Origin: an uncultured Bacteroidales bacterium
Lineage (GTDB): Bacteria > Bacteroidota > Bacteroidia > Bacteroidales > Muribaculaceae
NCBI GenBank assembly: GCA_947176235.1
Contig: CAMWPM010000003.1
Coordinates: forward strand, 26,585 to 90,584
Direction: 5' to 3'
Length of the DNA stretch: 64,000 bases
The position numbers and the translations under genes were made by a program. How positions within the stretch are numbered: the stretch's first letter is position 1; each line of letters starts with the position of its first letter. Below, one piece after another: positions 8,215 to 17,919 of the stretch. The notes beneath the pieces are model-generated. The model saw only the letters and a program-made list of their open reading frames with translations, made no database searches and had not been told where the DNA came from.

Positions 8215-10590
8215 TCAAGGCTTCAGCAGGCGCACGTGATAGATCCCTCCGGTGGAGTTCCCATCTTTGGGAAGGAACTTCACATTCACGTTCTCTTTTC
8301 CTTCGATCACTGATGCCGGAAGGGTGTATTCCTCGTCAACAAATTCATTTTTGTTCCATTTGCCTGAATTGTCAACCGATGCGATTACATTGTCATCCAC
8401 AAGAATGTCGAATGCCTTTCCACCGGTCTCATTACCCCAGTATCTCACTCTCAGCAGAAGTGCGTTCTCCCCGCCCGTAGCCATATTGTAGGACAGATGA
8501 CCGCCGCTGCTTGCATCGCGCCACGGTTCACCGTTGAAATTACCGCTTGCCGAGTTGCGCTGACTCATACCGTGATCCACTTCAGGTTGCTGCTCACCGG
8601 TGTTGACTGCATCAACCGTACGGGCATCAAGAGCCAGTCGCATTTCCTCATCCTTGCGTGCTGTAGTTTGATAAGCGGCATATTCATCGGGCGTCATGGA
8701 TAGCCAATACACCATGTATCGGCTGTCATGGATTCCGGCGAAAGGCTCCAGCTGCAGGTCGGAATACTTTCCTTCAAAAAGTCCGGGTACTTTATATGTC
8801 ATTTTCTTGCCCTCGACAGGCTTCATTTTGTTGAGCTTCTTGAGCAGGGCAGATCGCTTGCCGATAAGCAGCGGTGTGTCAAACACCGATACAAGCTGAC
8901 CGTGGGCGATATGTCCCCAGCGGTGATCATCGGCAACGAGTCCCGGCAGGCCGGCAGCATTGTCGTATTTGGCACCAAGCACGATCGGTCCGCGTACGAT
9001 GCTGACGTATTGCGGAAGATAATTCAGTTCCTCAAGCTTAACAGTCATAGGCAACTCAAGCTCGATCACATCCCCGTCCGACCATTCTAGGTCAAGGGGG
9101 ATATACCCCGAAGCGTCGGCTACAGTCTTTAGGTATTTGCCATTGACCTTTACCTTCATGTTATCGCACCAGCCCGGCTTGCGCACACTCATTGTAAAGC
9201 GTTTGGGCGTGTCGGTGCCGATTGTGATGCTGCTGCCTTCTTCGGAGGGAAAACCGTTGTTTTGCGTCAGGGTCACGCCCTTTTCCTCCCACGTGAGGCG
9301 AGAAGGAATGAACAGGTTGACACGTAAAGTATCTGCCCCCTCACGTGTATAGATGAACTGACCATATTTACCATGGTTTTCCATTCCCGTTCCCACGCAG
9401 CACCACATCGCGCTGTTGGGCTGAGAGTACACTCGGTAGTGTCCGGGGCGGGCGGAGGTGAAGTAGACGTAACCGCCATGTTCGGGATGCTGAGTCGAAA
9501 GAATGTGATTGTAGAGCGCGCGCTCATAGAAATCAGCGTAGCGGGAGTCGGGATTCATGCGGAAAAGACCCTCGGTCAGCTTCAGCATATTGTTGGTGTT
9601 GCATGACTCCGGACCCTCGCGGTCATCTACATAGCTCTTGGCATCTGACGCCGAAGCAAAGTGTTCGCGTCGGCTGTTGCCACCGAACGACAGAGATCGG
9701 TTTTTGACCACCGTGTTCCAGAAGAAATCGGCTGTTGAGGCATAATCCCCGTCGCCACTCTCCTCTGCCACGCGCTGAAATCCCACCACCTTAGGCACCT
9801 GAGTGTTGGCATGCAGATTATCCAGACGGTCCTCGCCATTATGTAGCGGTTCATAGATGAAACGATGGGTGAACCTGCGCGCTGCATCAAGATATTTCTT
9901 ATCGCCGGTCAGAGCGTATGCGTCGGCATAGACTTCATTCATTCCTCCGAATTCGTTGCCGAGCATAGCCTCCATCTGACCATCATCGAGATTATCGATC
10001 AGCTGAAGACCCCAGTCACAGAAATTCAGGAACAAATTGAGTCCTACTTTCGATCCTGTGTAGACGTAAGCGTCACGAAGACCGGCATACATCTTGTGAA
10101 CATTGTACCAAGGCACCCAGTATTCCCATATTTTCCCGACGTTACCGGCTTTGATTTCTTTCCAGAGGGCATCACCGTTGGGTACTCCCCCAAGATATCC
10201 GTCGTTACGCGCCGCCGCACACATAGCAAGCTGAGAGAGCATATAGTCCATTCTGTCCTTCAGTTCCTGATTGCCTGTTGCGGCATAGTGGATGGCGAGA
10301 GCGGAGAGATAATGTCCGCCGACGTGCCCGTCCAGCCCCGCCCAGTTCGGAAAATCTTCCCCTTTGGGTTCAAGTCCGGCTTCCTTAAGGAATGGTGCGA
10401 GGAGGCGATCCACGTCGTATTGAAGAAGAGTGTTGACGTTCAGATCCATCGCCTTCTTGAAAGGGCTGTCAAGAAGCTCTACTTCGCTAAGCTTGAACTC
10501 TTCCGGATAAAGCACAGTCTGAGCCTCCGTAGTAAAGAGCGCCGAGCCGGCGGCAAGGGCAAATAGCCCGATTGTAAGTTGTTTTATCAT
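8215..10590 (-). CDS. GH127 beta-L-arabinofuranosidase
   Basis: GH127 (formerly DUF1680) enzymes remove beta-L-arabinofuranose using a zinc-bound cysteine nucleophile. The four residues characterised in HypBA1 (Glu338, Cys340, Cys417, Cys418) have counterparts here: E328 and C330 in GPESCNTNN and C397-C398 in MWCCVGTG (numbering from the ATG at 10590). The N-terminus is a signal peptide ending near FTTEAQ. An (alpha/alpha)6 barrel is followed by beta-rich domains including a C-terminal module of about 140 residues of the DUF6805 kind. At ~791 residues it is longer than HypBA1 because of this tail. An upstream ATG at 10614 is possible but leaves almost no leader after the predicted promoter. 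Confidence 0.9.
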   Translation of the reverse strand: MIKQLTIGLFALAAGSALFTTEAQTVLYPEEFKLSEVELLDSPFKKAMDLNVNTLLQYDVDRLLAPFLKEAGLEPKGEDFPNWAGLDGHVGGHYLSALAIHYAATGNQELKDRMDYMLSQLAMCAAARNDGYLGGVPNGDALWKEIKAGNVGKIWEYWVPWYNVHKMYAGLRDAYVYTGSKVGLNLFLNFCDWGLQLIDNLDDGQMEAMLGNEFGGMNEVYADAYALTGDKKYLDAARRFTHRFIYEPLHNGEDRLDNLHANTQVPKVVGFQRVAEESGDGDYASTADFFWNTVVKNRSLSFGGNSRREHFASASDAKSYVDDREGPESCNTNNMLKLTEGLFRMNPDSRYADFYERALYNHILSTQHPEHGGYVYFTSARPGHYRVYSQPNSAMWCCVGTGMENHGKYGQFIYTREGADTLRVNLFIPSRLTWEEKGVTLTQNNGFPSEEGSSITIGTDTPKRFTMSVRKPGWCDNMKVKVNGKYLKTVADASGYIPLDLEWSDGDVIELELPMTVKLEELNYLPQYVSIVRGPIVLGAKYDNAAGLPGLVADDHRWGHIAHGQLVSVFDTPLLIGKRSALLKKLNKMKPVEGKKMTYKVPGLFEGKYSDLQLEPFAGIHDSRYMVYWLSMTPDEYAAYQTTARKDEEMRLALDARTVDAVNTGEQQPEVDHGMSQRNSASGNFNGEPWRDASSGGHLSYNMATGGENALLLRVRYWGNETGGKAFDILVDDNVIASVDNSGKWNKNEFVDEEYTLPASVIEGKENVNVKFLPKDGNSTGGIYHVRLLKP

Positions 10591-10630
10591 TGCAGAAATT
10601 TGATAGTATTTCATGGATTGTTTACCTTCA

Positions 10631-10664
10631 CAAATTTACTATAAATCCATCTACTTATCTGCAA
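10631..10664 (-). promoter_or_regulatory. Promoter of the GH127-GH43-GH43 unit
   Basis: On the minus strand TAAATTTG (10631-10638) matches the Bacteroidetes -7 box TAnnTTTG, with a TTG at 10662-10664 about 23 bp upstream. The predicted start of transcription is near 10624, giving a leader of ~34 nt to the ATG at 10590. No regulator gene adjoins. Confidence 0.5.
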
Positions 10665-10810
10665 TTTTCATCCTCAACTCTGTCATTTTCCGTAACAATC
10701 TCTTGCCTGAATCAATCAAATACGTTGTTATTTGACACATACGCTATATCTCAACGGGTTACGTTGATCGACGTTTTTTTGCCACCACCCCCCCAATCCT
10801 TGATAAAATA

Positions 10811-10853
10811 AAAAAACACCGCCGTTCAGCCTTTTCGGGCTTCGCGGCGATGT
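10811..10853 (-). terminator. Intrinsic terminator of the TPR gene
   Basis: A 9-bp stem (10816-10824 with 10845-10853, one G-U pair) encloses a second small hairpin AGCC/GGCT. It is followed on the minus strand by a run of six U, 40 bp after the TPR stop codon. Confidence 0.8.
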
Positions 10854-10893
10854 CTTTTTCAGTTATTAAATCAGACTGTAAAAGATATCTTGT

Positions 10894-12108
10894 TTAGAGG
10901 TTCTGCACACGCTGATAGTTCTCTTCGTCACCGAGGTTGTAATAAACGTTACGGAGGTAGACGAGTGCATCGTGCATGTTGTCGGGATCGAGCTGGTAAG
11001 CACGCTCCAGGTAGCCGGATGCTTCCTTGAAGAGGGGATTTACCTCTTCGAAGCGTACCTTGTTGTACTCATTCTGATCAAGAGAGCTTGCCTTATCGTC
11101 GATAGCGTAAGCCTTGTTGCAGATCTGACGGCCGAGGTTGTACTGGGCCTGAGCAAGGTCGGCATCGATGGCAACTGCCTTGCGGTAAGTCTCTATAGAC
11201 TCGTCGAGCTGATTCTGGCTCTCCTGGAGAATGCCGAGCACGTTGTAAAGCTGTGCATTGTTGGGATCTGCTGCGATTGCGTCCTTAAGCATCGAAAGTG
11301 CCTCGTCATACTTGCCTGCCTCGATCTTTCCGTTGATCATCAGCTGGAGATACTTCGAATCCTCGCTGCCATAGAGAGGATATGCCTCTTCCGAAAGAGC
11401 GAACACCTTATCATTGTTGTGGAGCTGAGCAGCTACGCTGATTGCATAGTCGTAGAGATTCTTTTTGGTATAACCCATCGACTTTGCGCGCTCAAACGAA
11501 GCCAGTGCCTTTTCCAGATCATCAGCCTGCCATGCGGCAAGTGCCTGATTGTACGCGATCTCGCAGCGCACGGTGTCAGGAAGAGCCTGAGGAGCGTTCT
11601 TTCCAAGTACGGGATCGGAAGGAAGATTGAGGTAGAGTTCCCAAGCGTCGTATGCGCCATTGTAGTCCTGTGCTTCCCAGAACCATACGCCTGCAGTGTT
11701 GAGGTCATTGTAGTGCGAGGTCACCTGCTTGATGATGTCCTTAGAGTATTTGGTTTTAACCTTACCCTTAGCGTCAGCCACACTGTCGAGGGGAAGAGCC
11801 TTGAGCATGTAGCCCATACCGTCAACAAGCGCCGATGCCGCAAATTTCTTGTCGAAATCCTGACCGAGAATCGACTTCTCGTAATTCTTGTCGTACGCGG
11901 TCACACCGGCTTTACCGGCTACGTACCAAGTGAGAGCTTCATTGGCGCTCTCGGGGTTGGTTAACGCCGGCTGAATAGCCTTCAGGGCGGCGGCGTAGTC
12001 AGGTGTGGAACCCTTGATTGCGCGCTCGGTGTCCTTGACTACCGACATCTGCGCCGATGCGGCGATACCCACGGTGAGGGCAAGAGCCACGATACTTACC
12101 TTTTTCAT
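10894..12108 (-). CDS. Secreted tetratricopeptide-repeat protein
   Basis: This 404-residue protein begins with a signal peptide (MKKVSIVALALTVGIAASAQ) and then consists almost wholly of helical repeats. The clearest TPRs are around residues 270-345 (SMLKDAIAADPNNAQLYNVLG and the next unit ending DADLAQAQYNLG) and 365-400 (YLERAYQLDPDNMHDAL). No catalytic motif is seen, so it is probably a periplasmic scaffold. It lies 62 bp downstream of gyrA on the same strand and is followed by a strong terminator, so it may be co-transcribed with gyrA. A TPR gene after gyrA is a familiar arrangement in Bacteroidales, but no functional link is known to me. Confidence 0.8.
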   Translation of the reverse strand: MKKVSIVALALTVGIAASAQMSVVKDTERAIKGSTPDYAAALKAIQPALTNPESANEALTWYVAGKAGVTAYDKNYEKSILGQDFDKKFAASALVDGMGYMLKALPLDSVADAKGKVKTKYSKDIIKQVTSHYNDLNTAGVWFWEAQDYNGAYDAWELYLNLPSDPVLGKNAPQALPDTVRCEIAYNQALAAWQADDLEKALASFERAKSMGYTKKNLYDYAISVAAQLHNNDKVFALSEEAYPLYGSEDSKYLQLMINGKIEAGKYDEALSMLKDAIAADPNNAQLYNVLGILQESQNQLDESIETYRKAVAIDADLAQAQYNLGRQICNKAYAIDDKASSLDQNEYNKVRFEEVNPLFKEASGYLERAYQLDPDNMHDALVYLRNVYYNLGDEENYQRVQNL

Positions 12109-12170
12109 AATCGTTTAATATTAGGTTTAAGTTTATTTATTTTCAACTCGCATATCGGGAGAAAGAGAGA

Positions 12171-14774
12171 TCATTGATCGTCCTCTTCAGAATCAGCATC
12201 AAGCGTGTCATCGCTCTCCACCTCGTCCTCCTCAAGCTCGATGTCAATATCTATTTCATCTGCCTCGGGAGCGTTGTCGGAAGCTTCGATCGCTGCCAGA
12301 TCCTCAGCTGAAAGCTCCACCTCTTCGGTTTCTTCTTCCGGGTCGGTATCCACACAGCATACTGATGCTATCACATCGTTACGCTTCTCGAGGTTGATCA
12401 GACGTACGCCCTGAGTCGCACGACCCATTACGCGGAGATCAGCGCACTTGATGCGGAGAGTGATGCCAGAACGGTTGATGATCACAAGATCGTTGTCATC
12501 GTTCACACTCTTGATCGCCACGAGGTTTCCGGTCTTATCGGTCACATTGAGCGTACGCACACCCTTACCGCCGCGGTTGGTCACACGATAGGCATCAAGA
12601 AGCGTTCGTTTGCCATACCCGCGTTCGGAGATTACCATAACGGTGTTCTCGGTATCCTCCTTCATGGCGATCATACCTACCACGCAATCATCATCTCCGT
12701 CGAGCGTCATGCCACGCACACCGGTGCTGACACGTCCCATCTGACGAAGCTTAGACTCATGGAAGCGGATAGCCCGACCATGACTGTTGGCAAGGATAAT
12801 CTCACTGTTACCGTCGGTGAGCTCGACGCTCACAAGTTGATCATCCTCACGGATAAGGATAGCCTTGACGCCGTTGGCAGCAACCGAACTTGAATAGTCT
12901 ACGAGACGGGTCTTCTTCACGATGCCCTGACGGGTGGCAAACACAAGATTGAGCGACGTGTCCTTGATGTCACGCACTTTAATTACGGCGTTGATCGCAT
13001 CGTCTGCATCAATATTAAGCAAGTTCTGGATTGCACGGCCTTTCGTGTTCTTCGCTCCTTCTGGAATGTCATACACCTTCAGTCGGTAGTGGAGGCCCTT
13101 GCGGGTGAAGAAGAGCAGATTATTGTGCATCGAAGCCGGATAGATGTATTCGATGAAGTCCTCGTCGCGGGTGTTGCTGCCGCGTGAACCCACACCACCG
13201 CGAGCCTGTGCACGGAATTCGCTGAGGGGCGTGCGTTTGATGTAGCCGCGGTGACTGATCGTGATGATCATCTCATCGTCGGCGTAGAAATCCTCGGCAT
13301 TGAAGTCGCCGGCAACGTAGTCTATTTCAGTACGTCGGGCGTCGCCATATTTGTCGCGCACCTCTATAAGCTCGTCTTTGATGACATTGCGGCACACCTG
13401 CTCGTCATTGAGAATAGATTCAAGTCGGGCGATCTCATGCTCGATTTCCTCGAAGTCGGCACGCAGACGATCCTGTTCCAGTCCGGTGAGCGCCTTAAGT
13501 CGCATGTCGACGATGGCTGCTGTCTGGGCATCTGTAAGCTCGAACCGCTGTGACAATGCTTCGCGGGCAGCTTCTGTCGAGTCTGATCCGCGGATAATTG
13601 CTATCACTTCGTCAATATTCTGCGACGCGATGATCAGTCCTTCAAGAATGTGGGCGCGTTCCTGCGCCTTATTGAGTTCGAAGCGGGTGCGACGGGTCAC
13701 CACTTCATGACGATGGTCGATGAATGCCTGGAGCAGTTCCTTAAGATTTAGCGTCTGCGGACGTCCGTTGACGAGAGCTACATTGTTGACGCTGAACGAT
13801 GCCTGCATCTGCGTCATCTTGTAGAGCTTGTTCAGCACCACATTGGCATTGGCGTCCGAACGGAGCTTTATCACGATACGCATTCCCTTGTAATCGCTCT
13901 CATCGTTGAGGTCGGCTATACCGTCGATCTTCTTTTCCTTGACCAGATTTGCGATATACTTGATCAGATCGGCTTTGATTACATTGTAGGGAATTTCCTT
14001 CACCACGATCACGTCATGATCCTTCTCATTCTCGATCTCAGCCTTGGCACGGATAAGTATTCGTCCGCGTCCGGTCTCGAATGCCTCCTTCACGCCGGCA
14101 TATCCGTAAATGATGCCCCCTGTGGGGAAGTCTGGAGCCGTGATATGCTGCATCAGCTCGGGAATTGTCAGTTCGGGATTGTCAATGAGCGCGAGAGTGG
14201 CGTTGATCGATTCGGTGAGGTTGTGGGGAGGCATATTTGTCGCCATACCCACAGCGATGCCGGAAGCGCCGTTGACAAGGAGATTGGGGAAGCGGGTGGG
14301 AAGCACCACAGGCTCCTTGCGCGAGTTATCATAGTTAGGCTGGAAATCCACCGTATCCGAATCGATGTCGGTTAGCATTTCTTCACCCATACGTTCAAGT
14401 CTTACCTCTGTGTAACGCATTGCTGCCGGGGAGTCACCGTCGATCGATCCGAAGTTACCATGACCGTCGACAAGTGTATAGCGAAGTGCCCATGGCTGAG
14501 CCAGACGCACCACAGTTCCATAAATTGAGGAGTCGCCGTGGGGGTGATATTTACCCATCACTTCTCCCACACAGTTAGCGGCTTTCTTATGAGGGTGATT
14601 GGAAGTGTTGCCCATCTCGTTCATGCCGTAGAGCACACGGCGATGCACGGGCTTGAGACCATCGCGCACATCAGGAAGCGCACGCGACACGATCACCGAC
14701 ATCGAATAGTCGATGTAGGCGGATCTCATTTCATTTTCAATGTTAATTTTTAAAATGCGATCTTCTTCGAGCAT
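12171..14774 (-). CDS. gyrA: DNA gyrase subunit A
   Basis: GyrA breaks and rejoins DNA in the A2B2 gyrase. The 867-residue protein has the winged-helix/tower region with the catalytic tyrosine Y121 (AAMRYTEVR), the quinolone-resistance-determining segment [14 protein letters not shown] (77-90), the coiled coil, and a C-terminal beta-pinwheel with a degenerate GyrA box QARGGVG. A long acidic tail of about 65 residues ([20 protein letters not shown]) ends the protein. Relative to E. coli, the position of Ser83 is S82 and the position of Asp87 is G86. The gene is divergent from clpC. A TATCTTTG -7 box on the minus strand at 14877-14884 is its likely promoter. Confidence 0.97.
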   Translation of the reverse strand: MLEEDRILKINIENEMRSAYIDYSMSVIVSRALPDVRDGLKPVHRRVLYGMNEMGNTSNHPHKKAANCVGEVMGKYHPHGDSSIYGTVVRLAQPWALRYTLVDGHGNFGSIDGDSPAAMRYTEVRLERMGEEMLTDIDSDTVDFQPNYDNSRKEPVVLPTRFPNLLVNGASGIAVGMATNMPPHNLTESINATLALIDNPELTIPELMQHITAPDFPTGGIIYGYAGVKEAFETGRGRILIRAKAEIENEKDHDVIVVKEIPYNVIKADLIKYIANLVKEKKIDGIADLNDESDYKGMRIVIKLRSDANANVVLNKLYKMTQMQASFSVNNVALVNGRPQTLNLKELLQAFIDHRHEVVTRRTRFELNKAQERAHILEGLIIASQNIDEVIAIIRGSDSTEAAREALSQRFELTDAQTAAIVDMRLKALTGLEQDRLRADFEEIEHEIARLESILNDEQVCRNVIKDELIEVRDKYGDARRTEIDYVAGDFNAEDFYADDEMIITISHRGYIKRTPLSEFRAQARGGVGSRGSNTRDEDFIEYIYPASMHNNLLFFTRKGLHYRLKVYDIPEGAKNTKGRAIQNLLNIDADDAINAVIKVRDIKDTSLNLVFATRQGIVKKTRLVDYSSSVAANGVKAILIREDDQLVSVELTDGNSEIILANSHGRAIRFHESKLRQMGRVSTGVRGMTLDGDDDCVVGMIAMKEDTENTVMVISERGYGKRTLLDAYRVTNRGGKGVRTLNVTDKTGNLVAIKSVNDDNDLVIINRSGITLRIKCADLRVMGRATQGVRLINLEKRNDVIASVCCVDTDPEEETEEVELSAEDLAAIEASDNAPEADEIDIDIELEEDEVESDDTLDADSEEDDQ

Positions 14775-14876
14775 GATTGTATTTTAATTGTAACTTAGTC
14801 AGTTAGGCAAAATTACGCACAGAAATGTGCTACCCGTGTCAACCAAAAAGCGGTTTCCGAGTGTTAAATAATCGTA

Positions 14877-14884
14877 CAAAGATA
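14877..14884 (-). promoter_or_regulatory. -7 box for gyrA
   Basis: TATCTTTG on the minus strand matches TAnnTTTG, about 100 bp before the gyrA ATG. I see no good TTG at the -33 distance, so the assignment rests on the -7 box alone. Confidence 0.45.
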
Positions 14885-14945
14885 GTAATTTTCCATGAAT
14901 ATTTAGTAATTTTGACTACGATAAAATCGTGACATATCCATTTTT

Positions 14946-14961
14946 TGGCACGATTATTGCT
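14946..14961 (+). promoter_or_regulatory. Sigma-54-type (-24/-12) promoter before clpC
   Basis: TGGCACGATTATTGCT matches the sigma-54 consensus YTGGCACG-N4-TTGCW at every defined position, including the preceding T, with exact spacing. Expected transcription start is near 14972, giving a leader of ~80 nt to clpC at 15052. A perfect inverted repeat ACGAT-AAA-ATCGT (14918-14930) and a direct repeat TAGTAATTTT (14883-14892, 14904-14913, 21 bp apart) lie upstream and could bind an enhancer protein, although they are closer than usual. No sigma-54 activator gene is in the window. Function is inferred from sequence only. Confidence 0.6.
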
Positions 14962-14980
14962 TTCAATCCTTTGGAGCGGA

Positions 14981-15007
14981 TTCCGACGCCATGCCGTCGG
15001 GAGTTTT
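14981..15007 (+). terminator. Hairpin with U tract in the clpC leader (possible attenuator)
   Basis: An 8-bp stem (14981-14988 with 14995-15002, one G-U pair) and a 6-nt loop are followed by TTTTTTC, which looks like an intrinsic terminator placed between the predicted start of transcription and the clpC ATG. It could attenuate clpC or stop a transcript arriving from upstream. Confidence 0.5.
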
Positions 15008-15051
15008 TTCACTCTCTCCGTCTTAACTAACATAAAAACTGATTAACACTT

Positions 15052-17745
15052 ATGGATATCGTTTACACCCCGGCTTTCAAGGCTGCGCTTGAGGATTGTC
15101 AGCGCGAGGCGTTCAAGCACAACAATGCAGTCGTCACTCCCGCACACTTCCTGCTGGCTCTGCTGCGCGACATTGAGAGCCGACCGTTCCACATGGTCGA
15201 AAAGACCGCTCACGACATCTCGGCGTATCAGCTCGTGCAAGGGCTGGAAGAGTACCTCTACAGCCTCGGGCAGGACACCGTCACTGAAATTTCGATCAGC
15301 GATGTCGCCAACCGTATAGTAAAGCTCAGCGGTCTGGAATCACGCCTCATGCGAAGCGATGTGGTGGACGTGGAGCATCTTCTACTCGCCATCTTCCACA
15401 ACACGGAAGTGCAGCAGACGCCATATCTGCGTCCGTTCATCGAAGCTGGCGTCAACTATCGCTCCCTCGCCCAACTCCTCACCGACGCTGCCGTAGGCGG
15501 TTCCCGCCCACGCTCCGTTGAACCGGCGGAAACGCCTGAGGATTCAGCAGGTTATTCCGACGGGTACGATGATGACGATGATGATGACACCGCCGAACCC
15601 GGACGCCATAGTTCGCAGCCGCAACAGCCGGCAGGCAGAAAAGGATCACGAAAGAGCGACACCCCTGCTCTCGACCGTTACGGCAACGACATGACACGTG
15701 CCGCCGAGGAAGGCAGGCTCGACCCCGTCATCGGACGTGACAAGGAGATCGAGCGTCTCGCACAGATTCTCAGCCGTCGCAAGAAGAACAATCCCGTGCT
15801 CATCGGTGAGCCCGGTGTGGGCAAATCGGCTATCGTCGAGGGGCTTGCCCTTCGCATCGTGCAACGTCAGGTGTCACGCATCCTCTTCGACAAGCGCGTC
15901 ATCTCTCTCGACATGGCATCGATTGTGGCCGGCACGAAATATCGCGGACAATTCGAGGAACGCATAAAAGCCATTCTCAACGAACTCACCAAAAATCCTG
16001 ATATTATCCTTTTTATCGACGAAATCCACACTATCGTCGGTGCAGGTAACACTCAGGGAAGCATGGATGCTGCCAACCTTCTTAAGCCGGCGCTGGCGAG
16101 AGGGGAAGTGCAATGCATCGGCGCCACCACACTTGACGAATATCGAAAGAACATCGAAAAGGATGGAGCGCTTGAGCGTCGATTCCAGAAGGTGATGGTA
16201 GAACCGACCTCCGCCGAAGAGACACTCCAGATTCTCAACAACATAAAGGAAAAGTACGAGAACCATCACAACGTCACCTACACCCCCGAAGCACTTCGCG
16301 CATGTGTCACTCTCACCGAGCGTTACATCAGCGACCGAAATTTCCCCGACAAGGCGATCGACGCTCTCGACGAGGCTGGTTCGCGCGTCCACGTGATTAA
16401 CATTTCAGTGCCTCGTGAAATCGAGGAACTGGAGGAACAGATCGTTGAAGCCGACGCCGCCAAAACAAAGGCTGCCGATGCTCAGGACTTCGAGAAGGCT
16501 GCCTCACTCCGCGACCGCGTCAATGAACTTCGCAAGAAACTTGCCGATGCAAAGCAGCAGTGGTCGAGCAAACTCGACACTCAGCGTGAGACAGTCGACG
16601 AGGAAAAAGTGGCTGAGGTCGTGGCTATGATGACCGGAGTCCCCGTACAGCGTATCGCTCAGGCTGAGGGAAGTCGTCTGCGCGAGATGGCTCCCGTGCT
16701 TAAGTCGAAAATTATCGGACAGGACAACGCTATTGATAAAATTGTCAAGGCGATTCAGCGCAACCGTCTCGGGCTTAAGGATCCAAACAAGCCCATCGGC
16801 ACATTCATGTTCCTCGGTCCGACAGGTGTCGGCAAGACACACCTTGCCAAGGAGCTTGCCCGCTATCTCTTCGACTCCGATGATACCCTTATCCGTGTCG
16901 ACATGAGCGAGTTCATGGAGAAATTCACCGTGTCCCGACTTGTTGGAGCGCCTCCCGGCTATGTAGGATACGAAGAGGGTGGCGAACTGACAGAAAAGGT
17001 GCGTCGTCGTCCCTACTCCGTAGTGCTGCTCGACGAGATCGAGAAGGCCCATCCCGACGTGTTCAATCTCCTGCTGCAGGTGATGGACGAAGGTCGTCTT
17101 ACCGACAGTCTCGGACGGCGTATCGACTTCAAGAACACCCTGATTATCATGACCTCCAATATCGGCACGCGCCAACTTAAAGACTTCGGTTCGGGCGTTG
17201 GATTCCAGACCCGTGAAAGCGATATCGCCTATAATCACAGCGTTCTGCAGAAGGCACTTAGCAAGGCATTTGCACCGGAGTTCCTCAACCGCGTCGACGA
17301 CATCATCATGTTTGATTCTCTTGACAAGGAATCGATATTCCGCATCATTGACATCGAACTTGCCGGATTCTACCACCGCATGGCAGCCATCGGCTACGAT
17401 GTCAGCATCTCTCCCGCCGCCAAGGAATTTATCGCCGGCAAGGGGTACGACGCTCAGTATGGTGCCCGCCCGCTCAAACGTGCAATCCAGAAATACCTGG
17501 AGGACGAGCTCGCCGACCTGATCATGGATTCAAAACTGATGCCCGGCGACACTCTTGAAGTTGACTACGACGCAGAGGCAGACAAAATCATCACTTCGAT
17601 CGCCCATCCGGATCCCGCAGTGCTCGAGCTCCTCACCAGAGAAAAGAACCGTAAGGAGACCGACGACCAATCCGACACTCCGACCGACGACTCCGACCGC
17701 CCTGAAAGCAAGGAGCAAAACAAGGAGGAATCATCCGCCGACTGA
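15052..17745 (+). CDS. clpC: ATP-dependent Clp protease ATP-binding subunit ClpC
   Basis: This 897-residue Hsp100 unfoldase delivers substrates to ClpP. Order of parts: Clp N-domain (1-145), a low-complexity linker with a run of seven aspartates (~150-205), AAA+ module 1 (Walker A GEPGVGKS at 252-259, Walker B ILFIDEIH), a middle domain containing a UVR motif ([17 protein letters not shown], ~480-500), AAA+ module 2 (Walker A GPTGVGKT at 589-596, Walker B VVLLDEIE), the C-terminal D2-small domain and an acidic, serine-rich tail. The UVR motif and two AAA modules mark it as ClpC rather than ClpA or ClpB. It is preceded by a sigma-54-like promoter and a leader hairpin, and closed by a terminator. 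Confidence 0.95.
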   Translation: MDIVYTPAFKAALEDCQREAFKHNNAVVTPAHFLLALLRDIESRPFHMVEKTAHDISAYQLVQGLEEYLYSLGQDTVTEISISDVANRIVKLSGLESRLMRSDVVDVEHLLLAIFHNTEVQQTPYLRPFIEAGVNYRSLAQLLTDAAVGGSRPRSVEPAETPEDSAGYSDGYDDDDDDDTAEPGRHSSQPQQPAGRKGSRKSDTPALDRYGNDMTRAAEEGRLDPVIGRDKEIERLAQILSRRKKNNPVLIGEPGVGKSAIVEGLALRIVQRQVSRILFDKRVISLDMASIVAGTKYRGQFEERIKAILNELTKNPDIILFIDEIHTIVGAGNTQGSMDAANLLKPALARGEVQCIGATTLDEYRKNIEKDGALERRFQKVMVEPTSAEETLQILNNIKEKYENHHNVTYTPEALRACVTLTERYISDRNFPDKAIDALDEAGSRVHVINISVPREIEELEEQIVEADAAKTKAADAQDFEKAASLRDRVNELRKKLADAKQQWSSKLDTQRETVDEEKVAEVVAMMTGVPVQRIAQAEGSRLREMAPVLKSKIIGQDNAIDKIVKAIQRNRLGLKDPNKPIGTFMFLGPTGVGKTHLAKELARYLFDSDDTLIRVDMSEFMEKFTVSRLVGAPPGYVGYEEGGELTEKVRRRPYSVVLLDEIEKAHPDVFNLLLQVMDEGRLTDSLGRRIDFKNTLIIMTSNIGTRQLKDFGSGVGFQTRESDIAYNHSVLQKALSKAFAPEFLNRVDDIIMFDSLDKESIFRIIDIELAGFYHRMAAIGYDVSISPAAKEFIAGKGYDAQYGARPLKRAIQKYLEDELADLIMDSKLMPGDTLEVDYDAEADKIITSIAHPDPAVLELLTREKNRKETDDQSDTPTDDSDRPESKEQNKEESSAD

Positions 17746-17801
17746 CAAAAAGTCAGCATCCCGGCACCTGGATGCAACTCACTTTAACTTTATTTATCAA
17801 A

Positions 17802-17833
17802 AAATGCCACGTCAGGAGATGTGGCATTTCTTT
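17802..17833 (+). terminator. Intrinsic terminator of clpC
   Basis: A 9-bp perfect stem AAATGCCAC / GTGGCATTT with a 10-nt loop is followed by TCTTTT, 57 bp after the clpC stop. Confidence 0.8.
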
Positions 17834-17919
17834 TGCTGATTGTTATTATCAGTAGAAAGGTCTGCCACCGGGCTGACCGTATGCATCAGAATTATTATTA
17901 AACCTATATAACTTAAACT

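Noticed and set aside
10741..10800. Terminator-like repeat CAACG/CGTTG followed by T7
   Set aside because: Stem of only 5 bp and separated from the T run; no + strand gene ends there.
10972..11964. 330-codon frame on + opposite the TPR gene
   Set aside because: Shadow of a protein gene with signal peptide and TPRs; the opposite product is low-complexity and Val/Leu-rich.
12400..14550. Quinolone resistance from GyrA G86
   Set aside because: Without comparison to relatives the residue may be normal for the lineage; kept only as an observation.
16504..17376. 290-codon frame opposite clpC
   Set aside because: Lies wholly within the AAA+ module of clpC on the other strand; no independent start or motif.
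17746..17919. Sigma-54 site before htpG
   Set aside because: No TGGCAC-N5-TTGC arrangement is present between the clpC terminator and the htpG start.
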